NCBI GenBank assembly: GCA_946546945.1
Contig: CAMNOU010000002.1
Location: 62,001-126,000, forward strand
DNA: 64,000 bases
Direction of reading: 5' to 3'
Origin: an uncultured Lachnospiraceae bacterium
GTDB lineage: Bacteria > Bacillota > Clostridia > Lachnospirales > Lachnospiraceae
Shown: one piece after another, positions 53,844-63,080 of the stretch
Layout of the letters: the number at the start of each line of letters is the position of its first letter
Numbering within the stretch: the first letter of the stretch is position 1
Notes under the pieces: model-generated
The model's database searches: none
Seen by the model: only the letters and a program-made list of their open reading frames with translations
What the model was told of the DNA's origin: nothing
Made by a program: the position numbers and the translations under genes

Positions 53844-55458
53844 ATTCTTCGCCTCCTCTCGTATTGAACTGCGGCAGGGGTCTTGTGGTCATCCGGTTAT
53901 GCATGCTCAGGATATCCCAGAAAGACCAGGCAACAAAAATCATGGATATGATTGCCGCTGCGTAATAGTACAGGTCGGAAACCGGAGCAAGCACGATGAT
54001 GGCCAGGGAAGCCGCGATGCCGGCGATGGGTTTCCAGAGCGTTTTCATTTTCTCTGAGAAAGGTGCCGGCTGGATGACTTTTTTTACTTTTCTGCGTTTG
54101 GTTCCCGATGGCTTGATCAGGCTTTTGATCAGGAAGAACATTCCCAGAATCGTGAGCATTCCGCCGAAAGGAATGTCAAACAGACCCTGCAGCACAAACA
54201 GGACGACAATGACTGCCACGACAATGAGCGTGCGCAGGGCACCGCCTTCAAAGGTGATCTGTGCGGGCTCTTTTTTCTTTGCAGTATCCCATGGATCCTG
54301 CAGAGACATGTAGCCCTTGTCATCAAGCTTGTTCTCAAAACAGTAAATAAGGTTCATCTGACGATTCGCCAGGATCATGCCGATCAGGCCGATGATAATC
54401 GTTATAATCAGGGCACGGCCCGGAGTGAGCGTCAGCAAAAGGTTGAGGAGCAGAAAGACCGGAACCGCAAGAAGCAGTGTGCCGAGGAACATTTTTTTGC
54501 GGTCCACCGGAAGATCGGCAGCCACTTTTCCGGTCTGTCCGTTGACTACTGCATAACTGACACGGTCCCCTTTTTTGTTGCGGCAGGCCAGAAACCAGAC
54601 CGGATACATGGCCAGCTTCGGCTTCCCCGCGTTCAGCTGCAGGGAGTTTGCGAGGGAATAGGTGTCTACTCCGTATTTCATGTACTCCCTGGACCGGGAG
54701 AGCTCACCGGCAGCATGAGAGGCGGCGATGTCTTTCGCGTCAGTCTGATAGACGGAGGCGGAAACATCATTGGTATCCGCGTAAAACCCGCTCAGAAATC
54801 CGGGCGCGAAGCGTTCGCTTTCATTGAATTCAAAGGGCGCGATCGCCTCGCTTAAGTTATCTGAAAAAGAGGAAGATCCGTCAAAGGAAAGGCCTTCATA
54901 GGATGCGTTGATATCGGAAGTCAGGCTGTAGTGGCGGGAAACAATATAATCCCCCCGCCGGTGCTGCGTCTTGCCTCTGGTTTTAAAAGCAGAGTTTTTG
55001 TTAAACGAATATACCCAGTAAGGCATATAGATGCCGCGGAAGTGCTCGATCTGCTCCTCCCGCTTCATGTCGGAAGGCGCATAGAGAGCCTTCTTTAAGG
55101 CAGACCGGTAGGCATGCAGACAGTCTTCCCTGGTTTTTTTGAAGGGGATGATATAGTCCGGGCGTTTCTCATGGCTGATCCGGCTGTTCAGCAGGACCGA
55201 GGAGCCGCAGAAACTGCAGAAGGTCGCTGCCGTATCGTCTGTGGTCAGAAGTTCGCCGCCGCACTGCGGGCAGGTCATCAGAGTCGCTTCATAAGTGTCA
55301 TCCGCGGTCTGTGCGGATTCATCTGCGTGGATCGCGTGTTCTGTATCGTAATCATGCGGATTGACCTTTGAGCCGCAGTGGCTGCACACCAGCTGCTGCT
55401 GCGCCGGATCAAAGCGCATATCTGAACCGCAATTGTCACATATGATCAAATGCTTCAC
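53830..55458 (-). CDS. Zinc-ribbon-containing membrane protein (TFIIB-type zinc ribbons)
   Basis: 'CDNCGSDMRFDPAQQQLVCSHCGS', 'CPQCGGELLTTDDTAATFCSFCGSSVLL', C-terminal TM segments. Confidence 0.8.
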   Translation of the reverse strand: MKHLIICDNCGSDMRFDPAQQQLVCSHCGSKVNPHDYDTEHAIHADESAQTADDTYEATLMTCPQCGGELLTTDDTAATFCSFCGSSVLLNSRISHEKRPDYIIPFKKTREDCLHAYRSALKKALYAPSDMKREEQIEHFRGIYMPYWVYSFNKNSAFKTRGKTQHRRGDYIVSRHYSLTSDINASYEGLSFDGSSSFSDNLSEAIAPFEFNESERFAPGFLSGFYADTNDVSASVYQTDAKDIAASHAAGELSRSREYMKYGVDTYSLANSLQLNAGKPKLAMYPVWFLACRNKKGDRVSYAVVNGQTGKVAADLPVDRKKMFLGTLLLAVPVFLLLNLLLTLTPGRALIITIIIGLIGMILANRQMNLIYCFENKLDDKGYMSLQDPWDTAKKKEPAQITFEGGALRTLIVVAVIVVLFVLQGLFDIPFGGMLTILGMFFLIKSLIKPSGTKRRKVKKVIQPAPFSEKMKTLWKPIAGIAASLAIIVLAPVSDLYYYAAAIISMIFVAWSFWDILSMHNRMTTRPLPQFNTRGGEEYENK

Positions 55459-55624
55459 CTCTTTCTTATGGTGCAGTTCTAAATCAGTTTCATGTCTATT
55501 CTATTACAGATTGACGGTAAAACCAACAAAAACTTTGTGGAATTCTGTTTTTGGAGCGTGTATAATAAGATACAAAAGCAGCGGGGGACGGCCCCCCGGT
55601 TGAAAAGATGGAGGAAAAATCAGA

Positions 55625-56539
55625 ATGGAACAGCAGCTTTTTACAAATGAAATCATCCTGTCCTGGCTTCAGTATTTCGCGAAAAACACACCCATCGATC
55701 TGGAAAAGGTAAAGATGCTGGATATTACCAGAAAGAACAAAAATGTCATCCCGACCGTCGAGTCGCACCGGGCGGTCCTTGTTTTTACGGAGGCAGGCAA
55801 TCCGGATATTTTTTACCGCATGTGGAATGCCGGGCTGGGCGACTGCGAGGTTTGGTATAACGAGGGATCTGAGCCGGCCGGTGAAGTTCTGCATGATAAG
55901 GTCAGCAACATGATCAACCGGGGAATTAATGCTTCGGCGGGGATGCTGATCGTGAATCAGAATGCCAGAAATACATACAAAATCGGAATGGACAATCACA
56001 ATTTCCGCCGCGGATCCATTCACTATGTCGGCAGCGAGATCCGTTCTGTCATCCTGAACAAAATGCAGGTGGGCAGACAGGATGACATTGTTGTGATCAG
56101 CGGAGAGAGTATTGCGGTCGAGGCGGCCATTATAGCGATTGAAGGTTCTGTCACAGCGGTGGAATACAATCAGGATGACCGGGCCACGATGGAGGACAAC
56201 ATCGACCATTTCGGTCTGCACAATATCCGCGTGATCGATCATGTGGATGAAGCGTCGATGAAAGACTGCCCCGTTCCCTCACTGGTATTCCTGGTGGCTT
56301 CCGCCAGCATGGAGCAGGAACTGGCCCTGCTGACAAAGATCAATCCGAAAATCAGTGTTGTAGTCTATACGCTGGATTTTGGCGTTGCTGCGGGAATCGG
56401 AACTGTTTTTGAAAAATACGGAATCCGGGACACGGAAGTGATCCAGATTTCCGTGTCCAGACTGAATGCAAAGAATTCCTTTGAACAGGAGCCGGCCCCC
56501 TGGATCATCACCGGTAAGGCTGAGGCGCTCCTGAATTGA
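55625..56539 (+). CDS. CbiE/CbiT (precorrin-6Y methyltransferase)-like protein outside a cobalamin cluster
   Basis: C-terminal half 'RRGSIHYVGSEIRSVILNKMQVGRQDDIVVISGESIAVEAAIIAIEGSVTAVEYNQDDRATMEDNIDHFGLHNIRVID' CbiT/SAM-MTase-like. Confidence 0.55.
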   Translation: MEQQLFTNEIILSWLQYFAKNTPIDLEKVKMLDITRKNKNVIPTVESHRAVLVFTEAGNPDIFYRMWNAGLGDCEVWYNEGSEPAGEVLHDKVSNMINRGINASAGMLIVNQNARNTYKIGMDNHNFRRGSIHYVGSEIRSVILNKMQVGRQDDIVVISGESIAVEAAIIAIEGSVTAVEYNQDDRATMEDNIDHFGLHNIRVIDHVDEASMKDCPVPSLVFLVASASMEQELALLTKINPKISVVVYTLDFGVAAGIGTVFEKYGIRDTEVIQISVSRLNAKNSFEQEPAPWIITGKAEALLN

Positions 56540-56617
56540 AATAAGGTATTGAATTTTGATTGAAATAAGGTACAATAGAAGTACAGATTATTATATTTTA
56601 TGGAGGTATCTGGACCA

Positions 56618-57592
56618 ATGTTTAACAAATTAATACAGAAATTAAAAGATGATCCGAAGACCATCGTTTTCACAGAGGGAAGCGATCCCCGTATCCTGGA
56701 GGCTTCTTCCCGTCTTCTGAGCGGAAGTTTTCTGAAACCGATTCTGGTCGGAAATGTTGATGAAGTAAAGAAAGCTGCCGAAGAGACCGGCTACAACATC
56801 AACGGCGCAGAGATTATCGATCCGCTGAATTATGACAAGATGGATGAGATGGTTGACGCCATGGTGGAACTGCGCAAGGGCAAAATGACACCGGAACAGT
56901 GCCGCGAAGCTCTTTCAAAGGGCAATTACTTCGGAACCATGCTTGTAAAAATGGGCGTTGCTGACTGCCTGCTCGGCGGAGCAACCTATTCTACCGCAGA
57001 TACCGTTCGTCCGGCTCTTCAGCTGATCAAGACAAAACCGGGCAACAAGATCGTATCTTCCTGCTTTATCCTGGTTCGTCCGGCTGCTACGGGAGAGAAC
57101 GAAGTACTTGCGATGGGTGACTGCGCGATCAACATCAAACCGACAGAGGATGATCTGGTTGAGATTGCTGTTGAGACAGCAAAATGCGCTAAGATTTTCG
57201 GTATCGATCCGAAGGTCGCATTCTTAAGCTACTCTACACTCGGCTCCGGAAAGGGCGAGGATGTGGACAAGATGCACAATGCCTGCGCAAAGGCAAAAGA
57301 GGCTGCGCCTGATCTGGATATCGATGGCGAGCTTCAGTTTGACGCTGCGGTATCTCCTTCCGTTGCAAGAACAAAATGCCCGGAGTCCAAGGTGGCAGGT
57401 CATGCGAACACCTTCATTTTCCCGGATATCAATGCCGGCAACATCGGCTATAAGATCGCACAGCGTCTCGGCGGATTTGATGCTTATGGCCCGATCCTTC
57501 TGGGTCTGAATGCACCGATCAACGATCTGTCCAGAGGATGCAATGCTCTGGAAGTTTATTCCATGGCAATCATCACAGCTGCATTAAGCTGA
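56618..57592 (+). CDS. pta: Phosphate acetyltransferase
   Basis: 'DPKTIVFTEGSDPRILEAS', 'GATYSTADTVRPALQLIKTKPGNKIVSSCF', 'NTFIFPDINAGNIGYKIAQRLGG'. Confidence 0.93.
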   Translation: MFNKLIQKLKDDPKTIVFTEGSDPRILEASSRLLSGSFLKPILVGNVDEVKKAAEETGYNINGAEIIDPLNYDKMDEMVDAMVELRKGKMTPEQCREALSKGNYFGTMLVKMGVADCLLGGATYSTADTVRPALQLIKTKPGNKIVSSCFILVRPAATGENEVLAMGDCAINIKPTEDDLVEIAVETAKCAKIFGIDPKVAFLSYSTLGSGKGEDVDKMHNACAKAKEAAPDLDIDGELQFDAAVSPSVARTKCPESKVAGHANTFIFPDINAGNIGYKIAQRLGGFDAYGPILLGLNAPINDLSRGCNALEVYSMAIITAALS

Positions 57593-57601
57593 AACGATTA
57601 A

Positions 57602-57636
57602 AACGGCAGGGGACTGGTTCCCCTGCCGTTATTTTG
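57602..57636. terminator. Bidirectional terminator between pta and flavodoxin gene
   Basis: AACGGCAGGGGA-ctggt-TCCCCTGCCGTT with flanking A/T runs. Confidence 0.88.
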
Positions 57637-58060
57637 GTTCCTGCATCCATTTCCGGGCAAAGGCCCGTGCATTTTCCACATCTTCTTCATTGGGATGCCC
57701 TTTTGCGATGATCTTAAAACTTCCCTTGCACAGAAAAGTCTCCGTTTCCGCTAAGAAGCCCTTCTCTTCAAGGATCTTGCGGATCTTTTTGCATGGATCT
57801 CCCATGGCGGCTGTGCCGAAGAGAATGATTTTACCGACATTTCTGCGGTCCAGGCGTGTGATAAAGCCTTTGATACTGTCGTCAATCTTGCCGCCGTAGA
57901 GTGCGCCGCCTAAAAAGAGTGTGTCCGTATAGCCGCGCACGCGCTCTGATGTGGGCACTGCCTCACATCCCAGTTCCTGTGCGATGGCCTGTGCGATCTG
58001 CTTTGTGTGCCCGCCTCTGGAATAATAGCGGACCCCGAATCTGTATTTGATCTGTTCCAT
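57629..58060 (-). CDS. Flavodoxin-domain protein
   Basis: 'YYSRGGHTKQIAQAIAQELG', 'LFLGGALYGGKIDDSIKGFI', 'ILFGTAAMGD'. Confidence 0.85.
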   Translation of the reverse strand: MEQIKYRFGVRYYSRGGHTKQIAQAIAQELGCEAVPTSERVRGYTDTLFLGGALYGGKIDDSIKGFITRLDRRNVGKIILFGTAAMGDPCKKIRKILEEKGFLAETETFLCKGSFKIIAKGHPNEEDVENARAFARKWMQEPK

Positions 58061-58097
58061 AGCATCCTCCTTGATGATCTCTGCGCTTCCGCAGACC

Positions 58098-59903
58098 TTA
58101 TCTTCCTTCCAGCCCGAACAGGGCCGCGCCGAGCGCGCCCACGATTTCGGGTTCTTCGTAGATGTAGAGCGGGGATTTCAGTTTTTCCTCCAGCACTTTG
58201 ACGACGCCCGGATTTTTTGCGACTCCGCCCGTCATCATATATCCTTTTTCCAGACCGACTCTCTTTAACAGGGAGATGGCTTTTCCGGCAATCGCATTGT
58301 GAATCCCGCGCGCAATGTCCGCTGCATCTTTATTCTGCGCGATCAGAGAGATGACCTCTGATTCTGCAAAAACGGAGCACATGCTGCTGATTTCGATGGT
58401 CTCTTTCGCCTGCAGGGAGAGAGGGCCCAGTTCATCGATGCCGATCTCGAGAGTCCTTGCCATCATTTCGAGAAAGCGTCCGGTTCCGGCCGCGCATTTG
58501 TCATTCATGACAAAGTCGGTCACATCCCCCCGCTCGTTCAGGCGGATCGCTTTGCTGTCCTGCCCTCCGATGTCCAGGATGGTCCTTACAGAAGGATTCA
58601 GAAAATGCGCTCCCTTTCCGTGACAGCTGATTTCGGTTACATTTTTGTCCGCAAAAGGGATGCTGACACGGCCGTATCCTGTCGATACGATCAGTGCCAG
58701 GTCTTCCCGCTTCAGGCCGGAACGCTGCAGAATCTCTTCCAGAATGCGGTCTGCGCTTTCCCTGCTCTTCGCTCCGGTCCGGATCACCGCGGAGGAAATA
58801 ATTTCTTTTTTCTCATTGATAATGACTGCGTTGGTCGAGGTGGACCCGCTGTCGATTCCCATTATATACATGTGTGTGTTTCCTTTATCAGATCGTGATG
58901 CAAAAAAACCGGAATCCTGCCGGATGTCCTGCATGGTCAGCCGGTTTTGAGAAGCAGAACCGGCGTCGGGGCAGGCGGCGCATCCTGCCTGCGGCGTGTG
59001 CATCCCCGTCTTAGCGGGCGGTTTCTGTGTGCGCAAAGATTCCAGAAAAGCCTCGACCCTGGTAAGGATCTGGCCGGCGCATTGATCGGTCGCATCCGTT
59101 TCCAGCTTGACGATAGGGAGGATCCCGGCCTCTTTGAAAGCAGTATATTCATAGGCATAGATATCACAGAATTTGACAGTGTGGTAAATGATGCCGTCCA
59201 GATCTTTCGCGGCTCCTTCGAGAAGGACCTTCCGGTCTTTCGCATCCCCCATGCGCATGCAGGGAATCTGCTGAAGGAGACTTTTTGCATAGCTTTGCAG
59301 GGGGTCCTTTTCGTCGACAGCATATTCCCGCGTGATGCCGGTACAGGTCAGATCCAGCGCGATTTTCGCGCCGTGCGATTCAATGAGCTGCTTGATGGCA
59401 GATCCGGGCCGGGCACCCGCAAGGCAGATCTTCAGGTCCGCATCTGCGGAGGGGAGAAGCTTTTTCTCCAGAAGTTCCTGTTTCCTTTTTTGCATTTCGA
59501 ATTCCCGGCGGCACATGTCTGTCAGCTTTTCTTCGGAAAAGCTTTTCCCTGAAAAGCGCTCATAGGCCGAGATCAGCTTCCGGATCTGTCCGGCATAGAA
59601 GGAGACGGTGAAATCATTGACTTTGCGGGGCAGATCCATCATGAAGAAAAATTTTTCGGGATAGCGGTGCCGCAGAGTATCATATAAACGCCGGGAACTG
59701 TCGCAGCATGTTGTAAAGAGCATGCCTTCATAGTTCCCGTTTTCAAATTCTTCCAGAACCGCCTTCACAAAGGAGCACAGGTTCGGATGCATGAGTGTGT
59801 CTGCCCTGGTGAAATTGGTCACATGCGGCTCCATCATGATGACGGGCGTCCCGCAGGCCTCCAGAATCTCGATCGGGGCATATTTGCACATGTAGGTAAT
59901 CAT
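58098..59903 (-). CDS. Fusion of 2-hydroxyacyl-CoA dehydratase-like subunit and ATP-dependent activase (HgdC/BadF family)
   Basis: N-term 'PIEILEACGTPVIMMEPH...FFMMDLPRKVNDF'; C-term 'MGIDSGSTSTNAVIINEKKEIISSAVIRTGAKS', 'TILDIGGQDSKAIRL', 'DKCAAGTGRFLEMMA'. Confidence 0.88.
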   Translation of the reverse strand: MITYMCKYAPIEILEACGTPVIMMEPHVTNFTRADTLMHPNLCSFVKAVLEEFENGNYEGMLFTTCCDSSRRLYDTLRHRYPEKFFFMMDLPRKVNDFTVSFYAGQIRKLISAYERFSGKSFSEEKLTDMCRREFEMQKRKQELLEKKLLPSADADLKICLAGARPGSAIKQLIESHGAKIALDLTCTGITREYAVDEKDPLQSYAKSLLQQIPCMRMGDAKDRKVLLEGAAKDLDGIIYHTVKFCDIYAYEYTAFKEAGILPIVKLETDATDQCAGQILTRVEAFLESLRTQKPPAKTGMHTPQAGCAACPDAGSASQNRLTMQDIRQDSGFFASRSDKGNTHMYIMGIDSGSTSTNAVIINEKKEIISSAVIRTGAKSRESADRILEEILQRSGLKREDLALIVSTGYGRVSIPFADKNVTEISCHGKGAHFLNPSVRTILDIGGQDSKAIRLNERGDVTDFVMNDKCAAGTGRFLEMMARTLEIGIDELGPLSLQAKETIEISSMCSVFAESEVISLIAQNKDAADIARGIHNAIAGKAISLLKRVGLEKGYMMTGGVAKNPGVVKVLEEKLKSPLYIYEEPEIVGALGAALFGLEGR

Positions 59904-61177
59904 AGGCTGTTCTCCTTTTTCTGACGGATGATTTCCAGAAAAGCCTCAAAACGGGTTCGGATCTGCCCGTCATGGCTGTTGCGTCTGTCCATGCCGTCTC
60001 CGTCCAGAATCAGGAAGGGCATATCGATCTGCTGCATTTTCTCCTTTAAAAGCATCGCTCCGCCGGAGGATTGCTTGCAGCCCCAGTGGCAGAAATTGAT
60101 GACGCCGTCTGGGCAGATGTCCTGCGCGATTTTCTGAACGAGCGAAGCCTTGCGCTCATAGGAACCGTTATAGATATTGCAGAGCATTTTCCTGGCAAGC
60201 GCAGAAAACGGATGACTGACATCCAGTTTTTCCCGGTAATCCAGACTCAGATCCAGGCCCTGGATCTGATATTTGTCACTGGTGTTAAAATAACTTCTCA
60301 GTGTTTCCTGATAGTAAGGAAGCAGGTGCACCCAGAAGACGTTGATTCCGTCAAATTCAGGCGCTTCCCGCACTTCTTTTTCCATCTGCTGATAAAAATG
60401 CAGGATCTGCGGTGTGCCGATATTCAGATGATTGGCGAACAGAAGAAACATCTGCAGTGTCAGCGTACTGGTGTATGCTTTGGTGCGCATCATTTTCAGA
60501 GTGCGCTCGTAGCTTGCCTTTGATTCGTTTTCCCGCTCCAGAGCCTCCTGCAGCTTTGCGGGATCCAGTTTTTTATGAAAGGTGTCTTCCAGTGCCGCGG
60601 TCAGCTCTTCCAGCTGGCTGACCACATAGGCTTCCGCTTCCGGGGACCAGGCATCCGGTATGTCCAGCAGGACAAAAGGGATCCGGTGCCGTTCGGAAAG
60701 GTGACGGAAGGTATTGATATTTCCGTCGCATATGCAGGAAGTGGTCACGGAAAAAGCGGCCGGAGGGATGACGCCGCTGTCCACGGCTCCGATAAAATTC
60801 TTGTGATAGGAGCAGAGCGTGGGCGCAATGCCCTCGTTTTCCGCATAGTCCAGAAAGTAATTCTCGATGGTAAAGCCTGACAGAAAGGAAGACAGGCATT
60901 CAATGGAGAGGGTATGGACATCAAAACACTGCAGGATCTCGACCGGCGCGAAGATGTTCGCCCATACCGTCCTGTCCGGGCGGCGGAGCGCTTCCAGGAC
61001 TTCCCTGACGGCATAGGTATTCAGATAACGGTAGGCAGCCGGCAGATTCCGGTCGGCCAGGTGACGTGTCCGGAAAAGCTCCAGCGCAAGACCGGTCCGG
61101 ATCATCCGGAACGCGGCGGCCGGGTGGTCCGGAGCATATTTCTTGATTATATTTCCATAGGTTTGAATGGCGCCCAT
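59900..61177 (-). CDS. 2-hydroxyacyl-CoA dehydratase D-component-like subunit
   Basis: 'ANIFAPVEILQCFDVHTLSIECLSSFLSG', 'INFCHWGCKQSSGGAMLLKEKM'; ATGA overlap with next gene. Confidence 0.85.
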   Translation of the reverse strand: MGAIQTYGNIIKKYAPDHPAAAFRMIRTGLALELFRTRHLADRNLPAAYRYLNTYAVREVLEALRRPDRTVWANIFAPVEILQCFDVHTLSIECLSSFLSGFTIENYFLDYAENEGIAPTLCSYHKNFIGAVDSGVIPPAAFSVTTSCICDGNINTFRHLSERHRIPFVLLDIPDAWSPEAEAYVVSQLEELTAALEDTFHKKLDPAKLQEALERENESKASYERTLKMMRTKAYTSTLTLQMFLLFANHLNIGTPQILHFYQQMEKEVREAPEFDGINVFWVHLLPYYQETLRSYFNTSDKYQIQGLDLSLDYREKLDVSHPFSALARKMLCNIYNGSYERKASLVQKIAQDICPDGVINFCHWGCKQSSGGAMLLKEKMQQIDMPFLILDGDGMDRRNSHDGQIRTRFEAFLEIIRQKKENSL

Positions 61178-61309
61178 GCGTATTTCCCTTTCCCTTTGAG
61201 TTCATAGAAAAATATAATACCATAGTTTTATAAAAATTTAAATGTTTTCCCTCAGATTCTATGGTAAAATAGGAACCTGAAAGAAATAAGTATATAGAAG
61301 GAGACCGAT

Positions 61310-62347
61310 ATGAGTCCACAGGATAGAGTTGAACGGGTTTTAAAAGAGATACACATTACATTTACGCAGTGCCCGACTTACAATGGAGAGCCGGACCGGA
61401 TCATTGTTGACAGAAAGCAGTTCCTGCAGCTGCTGGACCGTCTGAATAACGGAATCTTTGATATGATGGAAAAGTACGAGCAGACCCGGCAGAGCCGTCT
61501 GAACGCGGAACGTGCCTTTAAAAAGAAGGGCGACGAGATCATTGAGCAGGCGAGTTCCAGCGCGGATGATATTTATGCGGCCTCGGTACTGTATACGGCA
61601 GACGCGATCGGGAGGATACGGGAACTGATGGATCAGACGAATGAATCCATGAACGATCTGTTTATCAGGTTCCGCAAAGAGCTCAGGGAACAGAAGGATG
61701 TGCTGAAGTCTCATGAATCGGAGCTTCACGCACAGCTGATCGATCTTTCCGACACCAAAAAATATCTTTCTGTGCTTCAGGATATCAATAAAGAGCGGGC
61801 GCGTTCCGCCAGAGATCATCAGAGCAGCAAAGAGGCAGGGGAGGCGGCGCCGCAGAAACCGGCCGCAGTTTTGCCCCGGGCCGAAGCCCCGGCTCAGGAA
61901 GCCGCCCCGGCCATGAGTGCGGAAACGGATGGAGCGGAAAAACCGCAGGTGATCGTTAATCAGAATGCTGCTTATTTCAAATGGAAGGTAGCGCAGGAGG
62001 CAGATCATTCCCAAGCGGAGGAAGCAGCAGATCCGGATGCCGCAGAAGCAGCCGGAGAGCCGGAACAGATCCCGGATACGCAGGGACAAATAGCCGGAGA
62101 ACCGGAAGTGAACACGGACATGCAAAAAGAGGAAACGGAGGCGCCGGAACAGGAGACTGCAGCGGAGGACATCCCGTCAGAGGAGCCGGATATCCGGGTA
62201 TCTGAACTTCCGGATGAAGAAAGCATCCGCCAGGCGGTTCTTGCGGATGAACGCGCGCAGGAAGCGGAAGAAATGGAGGCAAGAGGGCGCGAAACACAGG
62301 GACGGGGACATATTCTGAAGAATCTGATTTTCGGTAAAGATGAATAG
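61310..62347 (+). CDS. Coiled-coil protein (DivIVA/ATP-synthase-E-like N-term) with acidic low-complexity tail
   Basis: 'RIIVDRKQFLQLLDRLNNGIFDMMEKYEQTRQSRLNAERAFKKKGDEIIEQASSSADDI'; Ala/Glu/Pro-rich C-term. Confidence 0.6.
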   Translation: MSPQDRVERVLKEIHITFTQCPTYNGEPDRIIVDRKQFLQLLDRLNNGIFDMMEKYEQTRQSRLNAERAFKKKGDEIIEQASSSADDIYAASVLYTADAIGRIRELMDQTNESMNDLFIRFRKELREQKDVLKSHESELHAQLIDLSDTKKYLSVLQDINKERARSARDHQSSKEAGEAAPQKPAAVLPRAEAPAQEAAPAMSAETDGAEKPQVIVNQNAAYFKWKVAQEADHSQAEEAADPDAAEAAGEPEQIPDTQGQIAGEPEVNTDMQKEETEAPEQETAAEDIPSEEPDIRVSELPDEESIRQAVLADERAQEAEEMEARGRETQGRGHILKNLIFGKDE

Positions 62348-62370
62348 AGCAGGAAAGGGAAAGGAGCTTT

Positions 62371-63060
62371 ATGCAAAGGATACTGGTATGCGATGATGAC
62401 AGGGATATCGTTGATTCCATCGAGATTTATCTGCAGCAGGAGGGGTATGAAGTGTGCAAGGCCTATGATGGGCTGCAGGCACTGGAGATCCTGCAGAAAG
62501 AAGATATCTGCCTGATCATCATGGATGTCATGATGCCGCGGCTGGACGGGATCCGCACGATTTTAAAAGTGCGGGAGCAGAGTAATCTGCCGATTATCGT
62601 TCTTTCCGCAAAAAATGCGGATGCGGACAAGATCCTCGGACTGAATGTGGGAGCGGATGACTATGTCTCAAAACCGTTCAATCCGCTGGAACTGGTGGCC
62701 AGGGTCAATTCCCAGCTCCGCCGTTATACGCAGTTCGGGAATGCGGCAGAAGCGGATCATGTCTATTCGACCGGGGGGTTATTTATCAATGACGATCTGA
62801 AAGAAGTGACCGTGGACGGCAAAAATGTGCGGCTGACCCCGATTGAATATAATATTCTTCTTTTGCTGGTCAAAAATCAGGGAAAGGTTTTCTCAATCAG
62901 TCAGATTTATGAGCGGATCTGGAATGAGGAGGCAATCGGAGCGGACAATACCGTTGCCGTTCATATCCGCCATATACGCGAAAAGATCGAGATCAACCCG
63001 AAGGAACCGAGATATCTGAAAGTTGTCTGGGGAGTAGGATATAAGGTGGAAAAACTGTAG
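62371..63060 (+). CDS. OmpR-family response regulator
   Basis: 'RILVCDDDRDIVDSIEIYLQQEGYEV', 'LIIMDVMMPRLDG', 'VGADDYVSKPFNPLELVARV', winged-helix C-term. Confidence 0.95.
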   Translation: MQRILVCDDDRDIVDSIEIYLQQEGYEVCKAYDGLQALEILQKEDICLIIMDVMMPRLDGIRTILKVREQSNLPIIVLSAKNADADKILGLNVGADDYVSKPFNPLELVARVNSQLRRYTQFGNAAEADHVYSTGGLFINDDLKEVTVDGKNVRLTPIEYNILLLLVKNQGKVFSISQIYERIWNEEAIGADNTVAVHIRHIREKIEINPKEPRYLKVVWGVGYKVEKL

Positions 63061-63080
63061 AAAATGGAGATGTTTCAGAG

